Source: Microcoleus sp. CAWBG506 (GTDB lineage: Bacteria > Cyanobacteriota > Cyanobacteriia > Cyanobacteriales > Microcoleaceae). From it: a stretch of DNA of 64,000 nucleotides. Positions within the stretch are counted from its first letter, which is position 1, and each line of letters starts with the position of its first letter. Of this stretch, positions 1-8,128 are shown piece after piece. Made by a program: the position numbers and the translations under genes. The stretch spans positions 124,001-188,000 of the forward strand of contig JAHREW010000006.1 of assembly GCA_020883125.1 (NCBI GenBank). The letters are read 5' to 3'. Below the pieces are notes generated by a model, which saw only the letters and a program-made list of their open reading frames with translations, had not been told where the DNA came from and ran no database searches.

Positions 1-1218
1 ACAGGTGGCATTTTAATTCCGATGGCGTTTGGATTTTTGCTAACGAATTTGCCACCCAAAAAACAGCCAATTGGCATGGCAATGTTTGCTCTGACAGCAA
101 CTTTTGCACCCTCGATCGGACCGACATTAGGAGGATGGCTAACGGAAAATTACGGGTGGGAATATGTCTTTTATTTAAATTTGGTTCCGGGAATGCTGCT
201 GCTAGCCGCTGTTTGGTACGCAATTGACCCTAAGCCGATGCAATTAGAACTGCTAAAAGGGGGCGACTGGTGGGGAATTATCTCAATGGCGATCGGCTTG
301 GGTTCCCTGCAAGTTGTCTTAGAAGAAGGGAGTCGCAAAGACTGGTTTAGTTCGGAGTTTATTGTCCGTCTCAGCATCATTGCTGCAATTTTTCTGGGGA
401 CTTTTTTCTGGATAGAACTAACGCGAAAAAAACCTTTTATTAACTTGCGGTTGCTGACACGTCGCAATTTCGGTTTAGCTACTATTGTGAATGTATCCTT
501 GGGAGTGGGATTGTACGGTTCAGTGTTTATTTTGCCGATGTATTTAGGTCAAATTCAGCAGTACAATGCCATGCAAATTGGCGAGGTGATTATGTGGGCG
601 GGAGTACCGCAGTTATTCATCGTACCGATGGTGCCGAAATTGATGCAGCGCATCGATATGCGGCTGATGATTGCTGTGGGTGTTAGTTTGTTTGCGCTGA
701 GTTGTTTTATGAATGCCAGCATGACTCACGATACGGGTATCGATCAGTTACGTTGGTCTCAATTAGTGCGGGCTTTTGGGCAGCCTTTAATCATGGTACC
801 GCTATCAACGATCGCAACTGCGGGTATGGAGAAACACGAGGCTGGTTCGGCTTCGGGTTTGTTTAATATGATGCGGAATATGGGAGGTTCCATGGGGATT
901 GCAGCCTTAGCCACTTTGGTGACGCAGCGGGAGCAGTTTCACTCGAATCGTTTGGGGGAATCGATTTCTTTGTACGATCCGGCGACGCAGGAACGACTTA
1001 ATCAAATGACTCAGTTTTTTGTGAGTCGGGGGGCTGATGTCAGCGTGGCGAAAGATCAGGCAATTAAGGCTATTGATAATATTGTCGGCCGGGAAGCTTA
1101 TGTGATGGCTTTTAATGATTGTTTTTACTTTGTGGGCATTGCTTTATTGTTAAGTGGAATTGCGATTCTGGGCTTTAAAAAAGTGAAACCTGGTGGCGGT
1201 GGCGCGGGTGCACATTAG
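1..1218 (+). CDS. MFS multidrug efflux permease, DHA2/EmrB type (5' end outside window)
   Basis: The reading frame is open from base 1, so this is the C-terminal ~405 residues of a longer protein. It opens with TGGILIPMAFGFLLTNLP, followed by the FAPSIGPTLGGWL segment, which matches the motif C region (GPxLGG) of drug:H+ antiporters. At least eight hydrophobic helices follow, with the late conserved GSASGLFNMMRNMGGSMG segment typical of the 14-helix DHA2 (EmrB/QacA) group. It should be an inner-membrane proton-driven exporter; EmrB proteins usually work with an EmrA-type membrane fusion protein, which would lie upstream of the window. The protein ends in a short Gly-rich tail. Substrate cannot be told from sequence. 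Confidence 0.9.
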   Translation, partial: TGGILIPMAFGFLLTNLPPKKQPIGMAMFALTATFAPSIGPTLGGWLTENYGWEYVFYLNLVPGMLLLAAVWYAIDPKPMQLELLKGGDWWGIISMAIGLGSLQVVLEEGSRKDWFSSEFIVRLSIIAAIFLGTFFWIELTRKKPFINLRLLTRRNFGLATIVNVSLGVGLYGSVFILPMYLGQIQQYNAMQIGEVIMWAGVPQLFIVPMVPKLMQRIDMRLMIAVGVSLFALSCFMNASMTHDTGIDQLRWSQLVRAFGQPLIMVPLSTIATAGMEKHEAGSASGLFNMMRNMGGSMGIAALATLVTQREQFHSNRLGESISLYDPATQERLNQMTQFFVSRGADVSVAKDQAIKAIDNIVGREAYVMAFNDCFYFVGIALLLSGIAILGFKKVKPGGGGAGAH

Positions 1219-1463
1219 ACCTGTTTAATAATTTCCCATAACTATTGTGGAACAGGTGGAATCTAGGGAGTTTCCGTTCCCTCAACCAGTCCATTGGATA
1301 CAATTGCTGTTATTGAAGGTGGCGGAAATCTCAGTTTTAATCTATCACCAGGCTCTGGTTTAACACGTTTACTTACGTAGAAATCTCGAAGCTATTAAGG
1401 ATTTGCCTGATTGTTGCTGGGGAGTGCGATCGCACATTCAACAAAAAGGGCGATCGCAATTTC

Positions 1464-1770
1464 CTATTCCTGCAAATCGCCAAAGCGATCGCGATATTGA
1501 GCCACCAATTCTTCAGCCGTCAAATACCTACTACCTCCTTCGTTAAACCAGTACAAAACCTCCAACTGTGTTTCCCCATCGCTGTATCGACCTCGACCGA
1601 TTCATAAACCCACTTCCGGCATCCAAAAAGGTTCACAAATTTGCTGTTGGTACTCGCCATTTACCAAACGATAAACTTCAAACGGTTGATGTTGGTCTCG
1701 CCGCCAGTAGTAGGGATTGTAAATCACATAGTACAGCACGCCCAACTTCGCATAAATATCAATTTTTTTG
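1464..1770 (-). pseudogene. Remnant of a Uma2/DUF820-family nuclease gene
   Basis: Read on the minus strand, this stretch gives KKIDIYAKLGVLYYVIYNPY, then FEVYRLVNGEYQQQ and PFWMPEVGL, which is the C-terminal half of Uma2 (PD-(D/E)XK-like) proteins. The frame is then broken by a TGA at about 1602-1604 where the family has Gly, and continues in the same frame as IGRGRYSDGETQLEVLYWF to a TAG at 1464. The part encoding the catalytic Asp/Glu/Lys is missing: upstream sequence runs straight into the repeat element at 1792. It is therefore a 5'-truncated copy with an internal stop and is not expected to make an active nuclease. A complete member of the same family lies at 52666-53226. Confidence 0.75.
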
Positions 1771-1791
1771 ATGCACCTACTAAGTCTTTAA

Positions 1792-1955
1792 TAGATATCT
1801 TGCAAAAGTCAAATTCACCCCCCTTAGTAAGGGGGGAAACAATCATAATCTTGCCCCCTCCCCTTAGTAAGGGGGGAAACAATCATAATCTTGCCCCCTC
1901 CCCTTAGTAAGGGGAGGGTTGGGGTGGGGTGCATGGTATTTTTGCAAGAGTTCTA
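1792..1955. mobile_element. MITE-like element with imperfect terminal inverted repeats
   Basis: The two ends are inverted copies: about 24 of 32 positions match between 1792-1823 (TAGATATCTTGCAAAAGTC...) and the complement of 1924-1955 (TAGAACTCTTGCAAAAATA...), with TCTTGCAAAA identical. The interior is a tandem repeat. No coding capacity was found, and no target duplication is obvious. The element sits between the truncated Uma2 gene and the ankyrin gene, whose stop codon falls in its right end. Confidence 0.55.
1821..1914. repeat. 40-bp tandem repeat, about 2.3 copies
   Basis: The unit CCCTTAGTAAGGGGGGAAAC followed by AATCATAATCTTGCCCCCTC occurs at 1821-1860 and 1861-1900, with a partial third copy from 1901. 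Each unit contains the small hairpin CCCTTAGTAAGGG. It forms the core of the MITE-like element around it. Confidence 0.85.
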
Positions 1956-2429
1956 ATGGTGATCGCGCGCTAGTTTCAACACCTCAACTGCATCTTTATG
2001 ACCCTCAGAAGATGCCCAAATTAAGGCTGTCCAACTGTTGTTATCCTTAGCCTTAATATCAGATCCTTTCTCGATTAAAAACTCCACAACTTGAGTCCGT
2101 CCACTACCAGCGGCACTCATTAAAGCTGTCAAACCAAAATTTGTCTTAGCGTTCACCTCGGCTCCGGCCGCTAACAAAAGCTGTACAATTTCTGTATGTC
2201 CCGCAGCCGCCGCGCTCATTAAAGGTGTCCAACCGTCATTATCCTGACTGTTGACATCGGCACCAGCAGCGAGCAATTTTGTTACGAGTTCAGTATTGCC
2301 AGTCTCAGCCGCAGCCGTCAAAGCCGTAGCACCTTCCTCATCTTTGGCATTGATATCTGCACATTGTGCGATCGCAGATTCTACAGTAGAAACATCACCA
2401 GTCTTGGCGGCATTAATTAAATCGGTCAT
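1953..2429 (-). CDS. Ankyrin-repeat protein
   Basis: A 158-residue protein made almost wholly of ankyrin repeats: four consecutive ~33-residue units with the GATALTAAAETG, GWTPLMSAAAAGH, GLTALMSAAGSGR and SWTALIWASSEGH cores, each followed by the ELLLAAGADVN-type second helix. Such proteins are protein-binding scaffolds; no enzyme domain is present and there is no signal peptide, so a cytosolic partner-binding role is inferred. The ATG at 2429 is preceded by AAGGAGA at good spacing. It is divergent from the LpxB-like gene, whose start is only 36 bp away, so both share one short promoter region. Its last codons and stop lie in the end of the MITE-like element, so the natural C-terminus may have been altered by that insertion. 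Confidence 0.85.
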   Translation of the reverse strand: MTDLINAAKTGDVSTVESAIAQCADINAKDEEGATALTAAAETGNTELVTKLLAAGADVNSQDNDGWTPLMSAAAAGHTEIVQLLLAAGAEVNAKTNFGLTALMSAAGSGRTQVVEFLIEKGSDIKAKDNNSWTALIWASSEGHKDAVEVLKLARDHH

Positions 2430-2465
2430 ATATTCTCCTTTGTATCCTCTAAAATCTTAAATCCC

Positions 2466-3746
2466 ATGGCAGTAGATATTTTAGTCCTCTCTAACGGCCC
2501 CGGAGAATTAGCAACCTGGGTACGTCCCGTCGTACAAGCCTTGCGAGAACATTTAGGATGCGATCGCGCATCTGTGCGTATTTCCGTTGTCCTGTCCCCC
2601 TGTCCCCACGCCACGGGCAAAGAAGCAGAAATCGCCAGTTCCTACACCGAAGTTGACAGAGTGCAAGCACCAGAGCATTTTTTGCCATTCCTATTATCCG
2701 GCAAAACAGTTGAAAATTGGGATTGGCATGAAAAAGGAGTTGTTTTATTTTTAGGTGGCGACCAATTTTTTACAGTTGTTATTGGTAAAAGGCTCAAATA
2801 TCGCACTGTTATTTATGCAGAATGGGAGGCAAGGTGGTATCGCTGGATTGATAAATTTGCCGCCATGAAACCACAAACTTTTGATAAAATACCCCAAAAA
2901 TATGCTAATAAATTTACAGTTGTCGGAGATTTAATTGCCGAGGTTTCTCGTTCCCAGGCAGAGCGTGGAAACGCAGATGCTTTGGCTCTGCCTCGTCCAA
3001 CTCCTCCAAAAGAACTAATTGGATTGTTACCAGGATCCAAGGCGGCAAAACTAGCTTTAGGCGTGCCTTTGTGTTTGTCGATCGCCCAATTCATCCACCG
3101 CATCCGCCCGGAAACTCGCTTTGTAATTCCCGTTGCTCCCACCATAGATATCCAAACTTTAGCAGGTTTTGCAGACCCCGAAAAAAACCCTTGTCTACAT
3201 TTATTTGCCAACTCAGTCGCCAAACTTCATGTAACAGAATCACCATTTTTACAGACAGCAAATGGCTTACAAATAGAACTTTGGACTGAGACACCAGCCT
3301 ATGATTTGCTATCAGAATGCAGTTTGTGTTTAACTACTGTTGGAGCCAATACCGCCGAATTGGGTTCTTTAGCTGTACCGATGATTGTTTTGCTACCAAC
3401 GCAGCAATTGGATGCGATGAAGGCTTGGGATGGTTTGCCGGGATTGTTGGCAAATTTGCCCTTAGTTGGTTCAGTTTTTGCGACGGTGATTAATTGGCTA
3501 ATTTGGCGATTGGGGAAGCGAAAACTGTATGCTTGGCCGAATATTTGGGCCCAAGCAGAGATTGTACCGGAGTTGGTTGGGAAACTGGAACCGGAAGCAG
3601 TGGCCGGGTTGGCGATCGACTATTTGAGCCATCCTGAAAAATTAGCACAAATGGGCGATCGTTTGCGTCGGGTTCGGGGAGAATCAGGGGCGGCGAATAA
3701 AATTGCTCAACTGGTTTGTGAAGAACTTGATTGTAATAATAAATAA
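2466..3746 (+). CDS. LpxB-like (lipid-A-disaccharide synthase-related) glycosyltransferase
   Basis: A 426-residue protein beginning DILVLSNGPGELATWVRPVV, the N-terminal nucleotide-sugar fold signature of a cyanobacterial family annotated as lipid-A-disaccharide synthase-related. The second half has IGLLPGSKAAK and LLSECSLCLTTVGANTAELG, the usual LpxB-like donor-binding elements. True LpxB joins UDP-diacylglucosamine to lipid X; the substrate of this divergent family is not known to me. Residues about 161-178 (2946-2999) look like an in-frame repeat: AGGCAGAGC at 2956-2964 and GCTCTGCCT at 2985-2993 are exact inverted arms in sequence typical of intergenic cyanobacterial repeats. The downstream gene is convergent and a palindromic repeat separates the two. 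Confidence 0.8.
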   Translation: MAVDILVLSNGPGELATWVRPVVQALREHLGCDRASVRISVVLSPCPHATGKEAEIASSYTEVDRVQAPEHFLPFLLSGKTVENWDWHEKGVVLFLGGDQFFTVVIGKRLKYRTVIYAEWEARWYRWIDKFAAMKPQTFDKIPQKYANKFTVVGDLIAEVSRSQAERGNADALALPRPTPPKELIGLLPGSKAAKLALGVPLCLSIAQFIHRIRPETRFVIPVAPTIDIQTLAGFADPEKNPCLHLFANSVAKLHVTESPFLQTANGLQIELWTETPAYDLLSECSLCLTTVGANTAELGSLAVPMIVLLPTQQLDAMKAWDGLPGLLANLPLVGSVFATVINWLIWRLGKRKLYAWPNIWAQAEIVPELVGKLEPEAVAGLAIDYLSHPEKLAQMGDRLRRVRGESGAANKIAQLVCEELDCNNK

Positions 3747-3762
3747 AATCTTGTAGATACAA

Positions 3763-3820
3763 GGGGCGGGTTTTACCAACAATATTTAATGATGACAAAG
3801 AATTTAGATAAACCCGCCTC
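3763..3820. repeat. GGGGCGGGTT...AAACCCGCC dispersed palindromic repeat, copy 1 (diverged)
   Basis: AGGGGCGGGTTTTACCAACA on the left and TAGATAAACCCGCCTC on the right form an inverted repeat around about 30 bases. It lies between two convergent genes (stops at 3746 and 3829) and may end transcription from both sides. Three closer relatives occur at 26021, 34626 and 49370. Confidence 0.7.
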
Positions 3821-3828
3821 TGAGCAAT

Positions 3829-5970
3829 TTATCGATCGCGATCGATATCCAGCATTTGAGCAACATACCCTGGATTGGGCAGAGGAATTGTAGCATATTC
3901 TTGGCGAATTAGCTCAAAAAATTGCTTGACTTTTGCATCGAAATATGCACTGCTAAAACATTCGCCACGTTGTTCAGCAAACCCTTGAAATTCTACTAAC
4001 AAATCAGGATTAGCAATCAGTTGATGGGAATAGTGACACAGTTCCTCCACAGTGTTGAATAAAAAACCCGATCGCCCATGTTCCACAATTTCCGGTTGTC
4101 CACCACCGTTGAAAACAATCGGAACACAACGGTTTTGCATTGCTTCCACCGTCGCCATCCCGAAATGTTCAAATCTTTGGGGATTGACTTCCCCCAAACC
4201 GCAGCCGTGCCAAAATATACTGGCTTTAGCATAAAGCGATTTTACCTCATCCAAGTCAGCATTGACCTTAAGTTCGATCGCCCTAGAATCTTGCTTCAAT
4301 AAATTCTGAACAGTCTTTAAATAAGGATTGCGGGGAACACTACTTCCCACCAAAACTAGCCGCCATCCTTGCAGTTGTTCTGGATAATTCTCCCGCAAAC
4401 TGCGAAAAGCTTTAATTAATTCAATTTGCTTTTTGGTTCCCCCAGCTTCCCACTGTCCCACAGCTAAAATAATGTTTTCTTTCTGGACTTGAGAAGTTGC
4501 CATTTCTACAGGCGGATAAAGTAAAAAAGTTGGTTTGAGATTCCAGCGTTTCTCCAACCACTTGACAGTAAATTGACTGTTAGCAATCATGAACGTGTAG
4601 TCATCAACCGCAAAATGACGGTTGCGAAAAGTATTGGGAAAGTGGCAGAAAAACACCGAAATTGGGGACAATGGTTTAACTTTTTCCAGTTGATTAGCGT
4701 TCACAAAAATATCATAATTTTTGCTTTCTTTGGCAATTTCATCAAAGGGATTTTCCAAGTCATCGGTAATCATGCTGGAATCAATACACTGCATTCCGCG
4801 CTTTTCGTAAAACTGCAACGGAATAACTTTGATTTGACATTGGGAAAGGTTGATTCCGTACCAGGATTCTAAATCCGAAATCACCACTGGTTTGTTAGTA
4901 ATAAAAGTGATACTAAATTGATTTTGCAGCAGGGAAGCCATCGTGGCTACATATTTTTGTCCCCCACCAATAAAATGCAGTCCGTGATCGTAAATCCCGA
5001 TCGACATTTGGCGATCGCCTCGAACCACCTCTAAGCGAGACAAAATGCGATCGACTTTCAGCCGACTATAAATCACCGCCAACTTTTCCGACAATTGCGA
5101 CAGCACAGTTTCCACTATTTCCGGCTTCTGATACTCTAGCAATTTTTTAATTGCTACAAATATGCTCTCGAACAACAAATCATACTGTTTATTCGTGAAA
5201 AAATCAGAAGTATGAATCGCAGAAACTAATTGCAAAGGTTCATGTTTTGCCAAATACAAAAAACGATTCCGATTACAAAAATACTCCGTGAGCTTGCTTC
5301 CCCGACTTGAACCTCGGTATTCGTGATGTGCGATCGCATCGGGAGTGTAAAGCATTTCCCAACCCCGCTTTTGACAGCGTTTCGCAAACTCAACATCCTC
5401 AAAATACATCACAAAATCTTCGTCTATCGGTCCCACATCTTCGAGACATTCCCTACGAAACAGCACCGTAGCCCAACACAAACCTTCTACGGTGCGTTCT
5501 GTATCATATTGTCCTGCATCTTTCTCCCCAAAGCCTACATCTCGCCAATAAAAATTAGGTAATTGCTGAATTCCCACACTATTAATTCGCCCGTCTTTGA
5601 ACAGCAATTTACCACTAGCAGCACCCACCTTGGGGTTGCTTTCTAGCTGTTTAATTAAAATTTCTAACCACCGACTTTCCAGAGTAGCATCGTTATTCAG
5701 AAATGCGATGTACTGTCCTTGAGCTTGGCTGATACCCAAGTTAAGAGCTTTAGCAAAGTTGTTGGCAGAATTCACCACAATGCGAACTTTGGGAAAGCAT
5801 TTTCGCAAAGATTCAACAGAGTCGTCTTGAGAACAGTTATCTATTAAAATTAAATCGAGTTTTTCTTCTGGATACGCAAGTTTTTGTAGGGATTTTAAGC
5901 AATCTTTAGTTTGGCGAAAACCGTTATAATTAACTATAATTAGCGAGCATATTGGTAGTGTCGTCATCAA
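3829..5970 (-). CDS. Two-domain glycosyltransferase: GT2 (N-term) fused to GT4-like (C-term)
   Basis: This 713-residue protein carries two transferase modules. Residues ~5-260 are a GT2 domain: SLIIVNYNGF, ILIDNCSQDDS, the metal-binding NND at 92-94, and FYFEDVEF-like MYFEDVEFAKRCQKRGW, as in rhamnosyl/WbbL-type enzymes. Residues ~330-690 look like a GT4 domain with GGGQKYVATM near its start, ILAVGQWEAGGTKKQIELIK, and the FEHFGMATVEAMQNRCVPIV E-x7-E region. No membrane segment is seen, so it probably acts at the cytosolic face adding two sugars in sequence to an exopolysaccharide or O-chain. It is the last gene of a minus-strand run with the RmlA-like gene, which supplies a dTDP-sugar. Acceptor and donors are unknown. 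Confidence 0.88.
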   Translation of the reverse strand: MMTTLPICSLIIVNYNGFRQTKDCLKSLQKLAYPEEKLDLILIDNCSQDDSVESLRKCFPKVRIVVNSANNFAKALNLGISQAQGQYIAFLNNDATLESRWLEILIKQLESNPKVGAASGKLLFKDGRINSVGIQQLPNFYWRDVGFGEKDAGQYDTERTVEGLCWATVLFRRECLEDVGPIDEDFVMYFEDVEFAKRCQKRGWEMLYTPDAIAHHEYRGSSRGSKLTEYFCNRNRFLYLAKHEPLQLVSAIHTSDFFTNKQYDLLFESIFVAIKKLLEYQKPEIVETVLSQLSEKLAVIYSRLKVDRILSRLEVVRGDRQMSIGIYDHGLHFIGGGQKYVATMASLLQNQFSITFITNKPVVISDLESWYGINLSQCQIKVIPLQFYEKRGMQCIDSSMITDDLENPFDEIAKESKNYDIFVNANQLEKVKPLSPISVFFCHFPNTFRNRHFAVDDYTFMIANSQFTVKWLEKRWNLKPTFLLYPPVEMATSQVQKENIILAVGQWEAGGTKKQIELIKAFRSLRENYPEQLQGWRLVLVGSSVPRNPYLKTVQNLLKQDSRAIELKVNADLDEVKSLYAKASIFWHGCGLGEVNPQRFEHFGMATVEAMQNRCVPIVFNGGGQPEIVEHGRSGFLFNTVEELCHYSHQLIANPDLLVEFQGFAEQRGECFSSAYFDAKVKQFFELIRQEYATIPLPNPGYVAQMLDIDRDR

Positions 5971-6063
5971 ATTTTAGATTTTAGATTTTAGAACTTAGAT
6001 TACTATCGCCACTAAATTTGGAGACTTAGGGAAGGAAAATTGTTTGGGGTCATTTTTGATATT

Positions 6064-6684
6064 CTATCGCGGTGTATTGAGCAATTTCACCTTGATTTCT
6101 TCTAACATAGCAGAATGCTGCTCCTGTATAGCTTTTATTTGCTCTATTTCAGATTGCAGTGCTGCGATCCCTGCTTGTTGCATCTCAAGTGTAGCTCTAA
6201 CTTCAGGAGACTCGTTGCTAAATTCAGATTGAATTTTTTTCTCTAGGCTTTGCTGATTCTCCTGCAATTTTTGCAATTGATTGCTCAATGTTTGAACGAC
6301 GCGGGTATTGGCAAAATTGTAAATTACTTGTCTTTCTAGTACAGGTCTGAGCAATTTTCTGACTATTTTTCTAACGGCGATTACTGCGGAACCAAGCCTC
6401 CTTTGGTAAGATGTTATTGGGATATTGTAAATATCAAAACCCGTTTTCAACAGGGCGATATCTTCATCTTCTTCCTCAAGGGCGATCGCACTTTTTTCGG
6501 TTACAGACAATGGCGAATTAACAATACCAATTCGCGGTTCCAAAGTTTGTCGTAATTTATCAATTATTTGTTGAGTTGGTATTTCTTCAGACTGCAAACT
6601 TTCCTCTCCTTTGGATAACTTACTATAGATGCTTGTCAACAGCCATCTTGCGTGTTCCTGGGCGGGCTTTCGGGCCCACCCCAC
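6064..6684 (-). CDS. Coiled-coil protein of polysaccharide clusters, function unknown
   Basis: A 206-residue protein without a recognised enzyme fold. The middle (PRIGIVNSPLSVTEKSAIA, EEEDEDIALLKTGFDIYNIP) is the sort of conserved block seen in cyanobacterial genes next to glycosyltransferases; the C-terminal ~80 residues are Gln/Glu-rich heptads that should form a coiled coil. The first ~15 residues (GWARKPAQEHARW) are translated from a GGGCGGGC...CCCACCCCAC repeat also seen near 48410, so the true start may be the TTG at 6639 or further in. It lies between the RmlA-like gene and the GT2-GT4 gene on the same strand and is probably co-transcribed with them. A structural or scaffolding role is inference. 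Confidence 0.6.
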   Translation of the reverse strand: MGWARKPAQEHARWLLTSIYSKLSKGEESLQSEEIPTQQIIDKLRQTLEPRIGIVNSPLSVTEKSAIALEEEDEDIALLKTGFDIYNIPITSYQRRLGSAVIAVRKIVRKLLRPVLERQVIYNFANTRVVQTLSNQLQKLQENQQSLEKKIQSEFSNESPEVRATLEMQQAGIAALQSEIEQIKAIQEQHSAMLEEIKVKLLNTPR

Positions 6685-6743
6685 AAAAACATTTATTTCT
6701 TGTCAAACAGCATTATTGCTTCCGATATTGGCAATATCCAAAC

Positions 6744-7817
6744 TTACACCAACTCGATTTGACTGTCATCCCCAATCATAAACCTCAGCGCTTTCGGACG
6801 GATAGGAGCATTAGTTAATTGAGCTCGCTGGCCGATTACGCTGTCCACAATTCGTTGCTGAATCCCTGATATTTTAGCGCCTTCCAAGATGACACTGTGT
6901 TCGATATCCGCATCAATCATCGTGACTCGATCGGCAATACTACTGTAAGGTCCGATAAAGCAATTTTCAATGTGGCAATTTTCCCCAATCACCACTGGTC
7001 CCCGTACCGTACAGTTGATTATTTCACTACTTTTTCCAATTTGGACTCGCCCGATAATTTGACTTTTCGCATCTACTTTTAATTCTGTCGAAGCTACAAT
7101 ACAGCTATCTAGGATAATTTGGTTAGCACTTAGCAAATCGTCTTTTTTGCCCGTATCCAACCACCAACCTTCTAGATTGCAAGCTTCTACTTTTTTTTGC
7201 TGATTAATGAGCTGTTGAATGGCATCAGTAATTTCTAGTTCGCCACGGGCAGATGGTTGAATTTGGGCGATCGCCTCGTGAATCGTAGGAGCAAAAAAGT
7301 AAACCCCAACTAATGCTAAATTAGAAGGGGGGACTTTCGGTTTTTCTACTAGCTGCAATACTCGCCCTTTTTCATCCACTGTGGCTACACCGAAAGCAGT
7401 AGGATTGGAAACCTGCCGCAGCATAATCAAAGCATCTAACTTGTTGTTGTTAAACGTCTCTAAAAACGGATTTAGTTGACTTTCAATTAAGTTGTCTCCT
7501 AAGTACATGATAAACGGAGAATCTCCCAAAAATGGTTGGGCGATTTTAACCGCATGAGCTAATCCCGCTGGTTTTTCCTGCAAAATATAGGTGATTTTCG
7601 CACCAAAGCGATCGCCATTTCCGGTTTTCGCTTTCACTTCTTCACCAGTTTCGGGACTAACAATAATCCCAATATCGGTAATCCCTGCTGCCACAATTAG
7701 CTCAATTCCGTACCACAGTATGGGCTTATTTGCCACAGGAACCAACTGCTTTGCACCCGTATAGGTGAGGGGACGCAAGCGTGTTCCTTTGCCGCCAGAG
7801 AGGATTAATGCTTTCAT
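6744..7817 (-). CDS. Glucose-1-phosphate thymidylyltransferase, long form
   Basis: A 357-residue nucleotidyltransferase that makes dTDP-glucose from glucose-1-phosphate and dTTP, the first step to dTDP-rhamnose and related sugars. The N-terminus MKALILSGGKGTRLRPLTYT with the following KQLVPVANKPI is the nucleotide-binding signature, and YLGDNLIE is the sugar/metal site. The length (short RmlA is ~290) and the C-terminal ~110 residues with left-handed beta-helix hexapeptides (IINCTVRGPVVIGENCHIEN) place it in the long-form group found in antibiotic and surface-sugar clusters. It begins the minus-strand set leading to the coiled-coil and GT2-GT4 genes, spaced by 59 and 93 bp. Confidence 0.9.
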   Translation of the reverse strand: MKALILSGGKGTRLRPLTYTGAKQLVPVANKPILWYGIELIVAAGITDIGIIVSPETGEEVKAKTGNGDRFGAKITYILQEKPAGLAHAVKIAQPFLGDSPFIMYLGDNLIESQLNPFLETFNNNKLDALIMLRQVSNPTAFGVATVDEKGRVLQLVEKPKVPPSNLALVGVYFFAPTIHEAIAQIQPSARGELEITDAIQQLINQQKKVEACNLEGWWLDTGKKDDLLSANQIILDSCIVASTELKVDAKSQIIGRVQIGKSSEIINCTVRGPVVIGENCHIENCFIGPYSSIADRVTMIDADIEHSVILEGAKISGIQQRIVDSVIGQRAQLTNAPIRPKALRFMIGDDSQIELV

Positions 7818-8128
7818 TTGGTTAACTCTGAGTTATCCTTGCTTGGTTTGCGGTGCTGACTGGATTTGTCTGCACTTGTTCGCTTTCGTTCATCTTAAAG
7901 CACCATTACTCCCGTGGCAAGAGTCTGGGTCTATTCTGATTCCATGGATTGAGGGCGATCGACACTTTAACAAAATCACAGCCACCGTCAATACCTTGAG
8001 GACATTCTTAATTGCTCAAACCCTTGCCCCCAATTGCTTCTTCCTGATTCCTCACTCCGTTAGCCCACCCTAGTAGAAGCACCTTCTTCCTGGTTCCTGA
8101 GCGAAGTCGAAAGACCTTCTTCCTTCTT
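7818..8128. other. Intergenic stretch without a supported gene
   Basis: About 310 bp between the VanX-like and RmlA-like genes. It contains CTTCTTCCT/CTTCTTCCTTC runs and a TCCTGAGCGAAGTCGAAAGA fragment that are typical cyanobacterial intergenic repeats. An open frame on the plus strand here has no family signature and is judged spurious. The upstream half probably holds the promoter of the RmlA-like gene, but no clear boxes were found. Confidence 0.5.

Noticed and set aside
1568-1907. Plus-strand open frames of 67 and 88 residues
   Set aside because: They run antisense to the Uma2 remnant and through the 40-bp tandem repeat; the translations have no family features.
7765-8073. Plus-strand open frame of 102 residues
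   Set aside because: Begins antisense to the RmlA-like gene and continues through intergenic repeats; no ribosome site or known motif.
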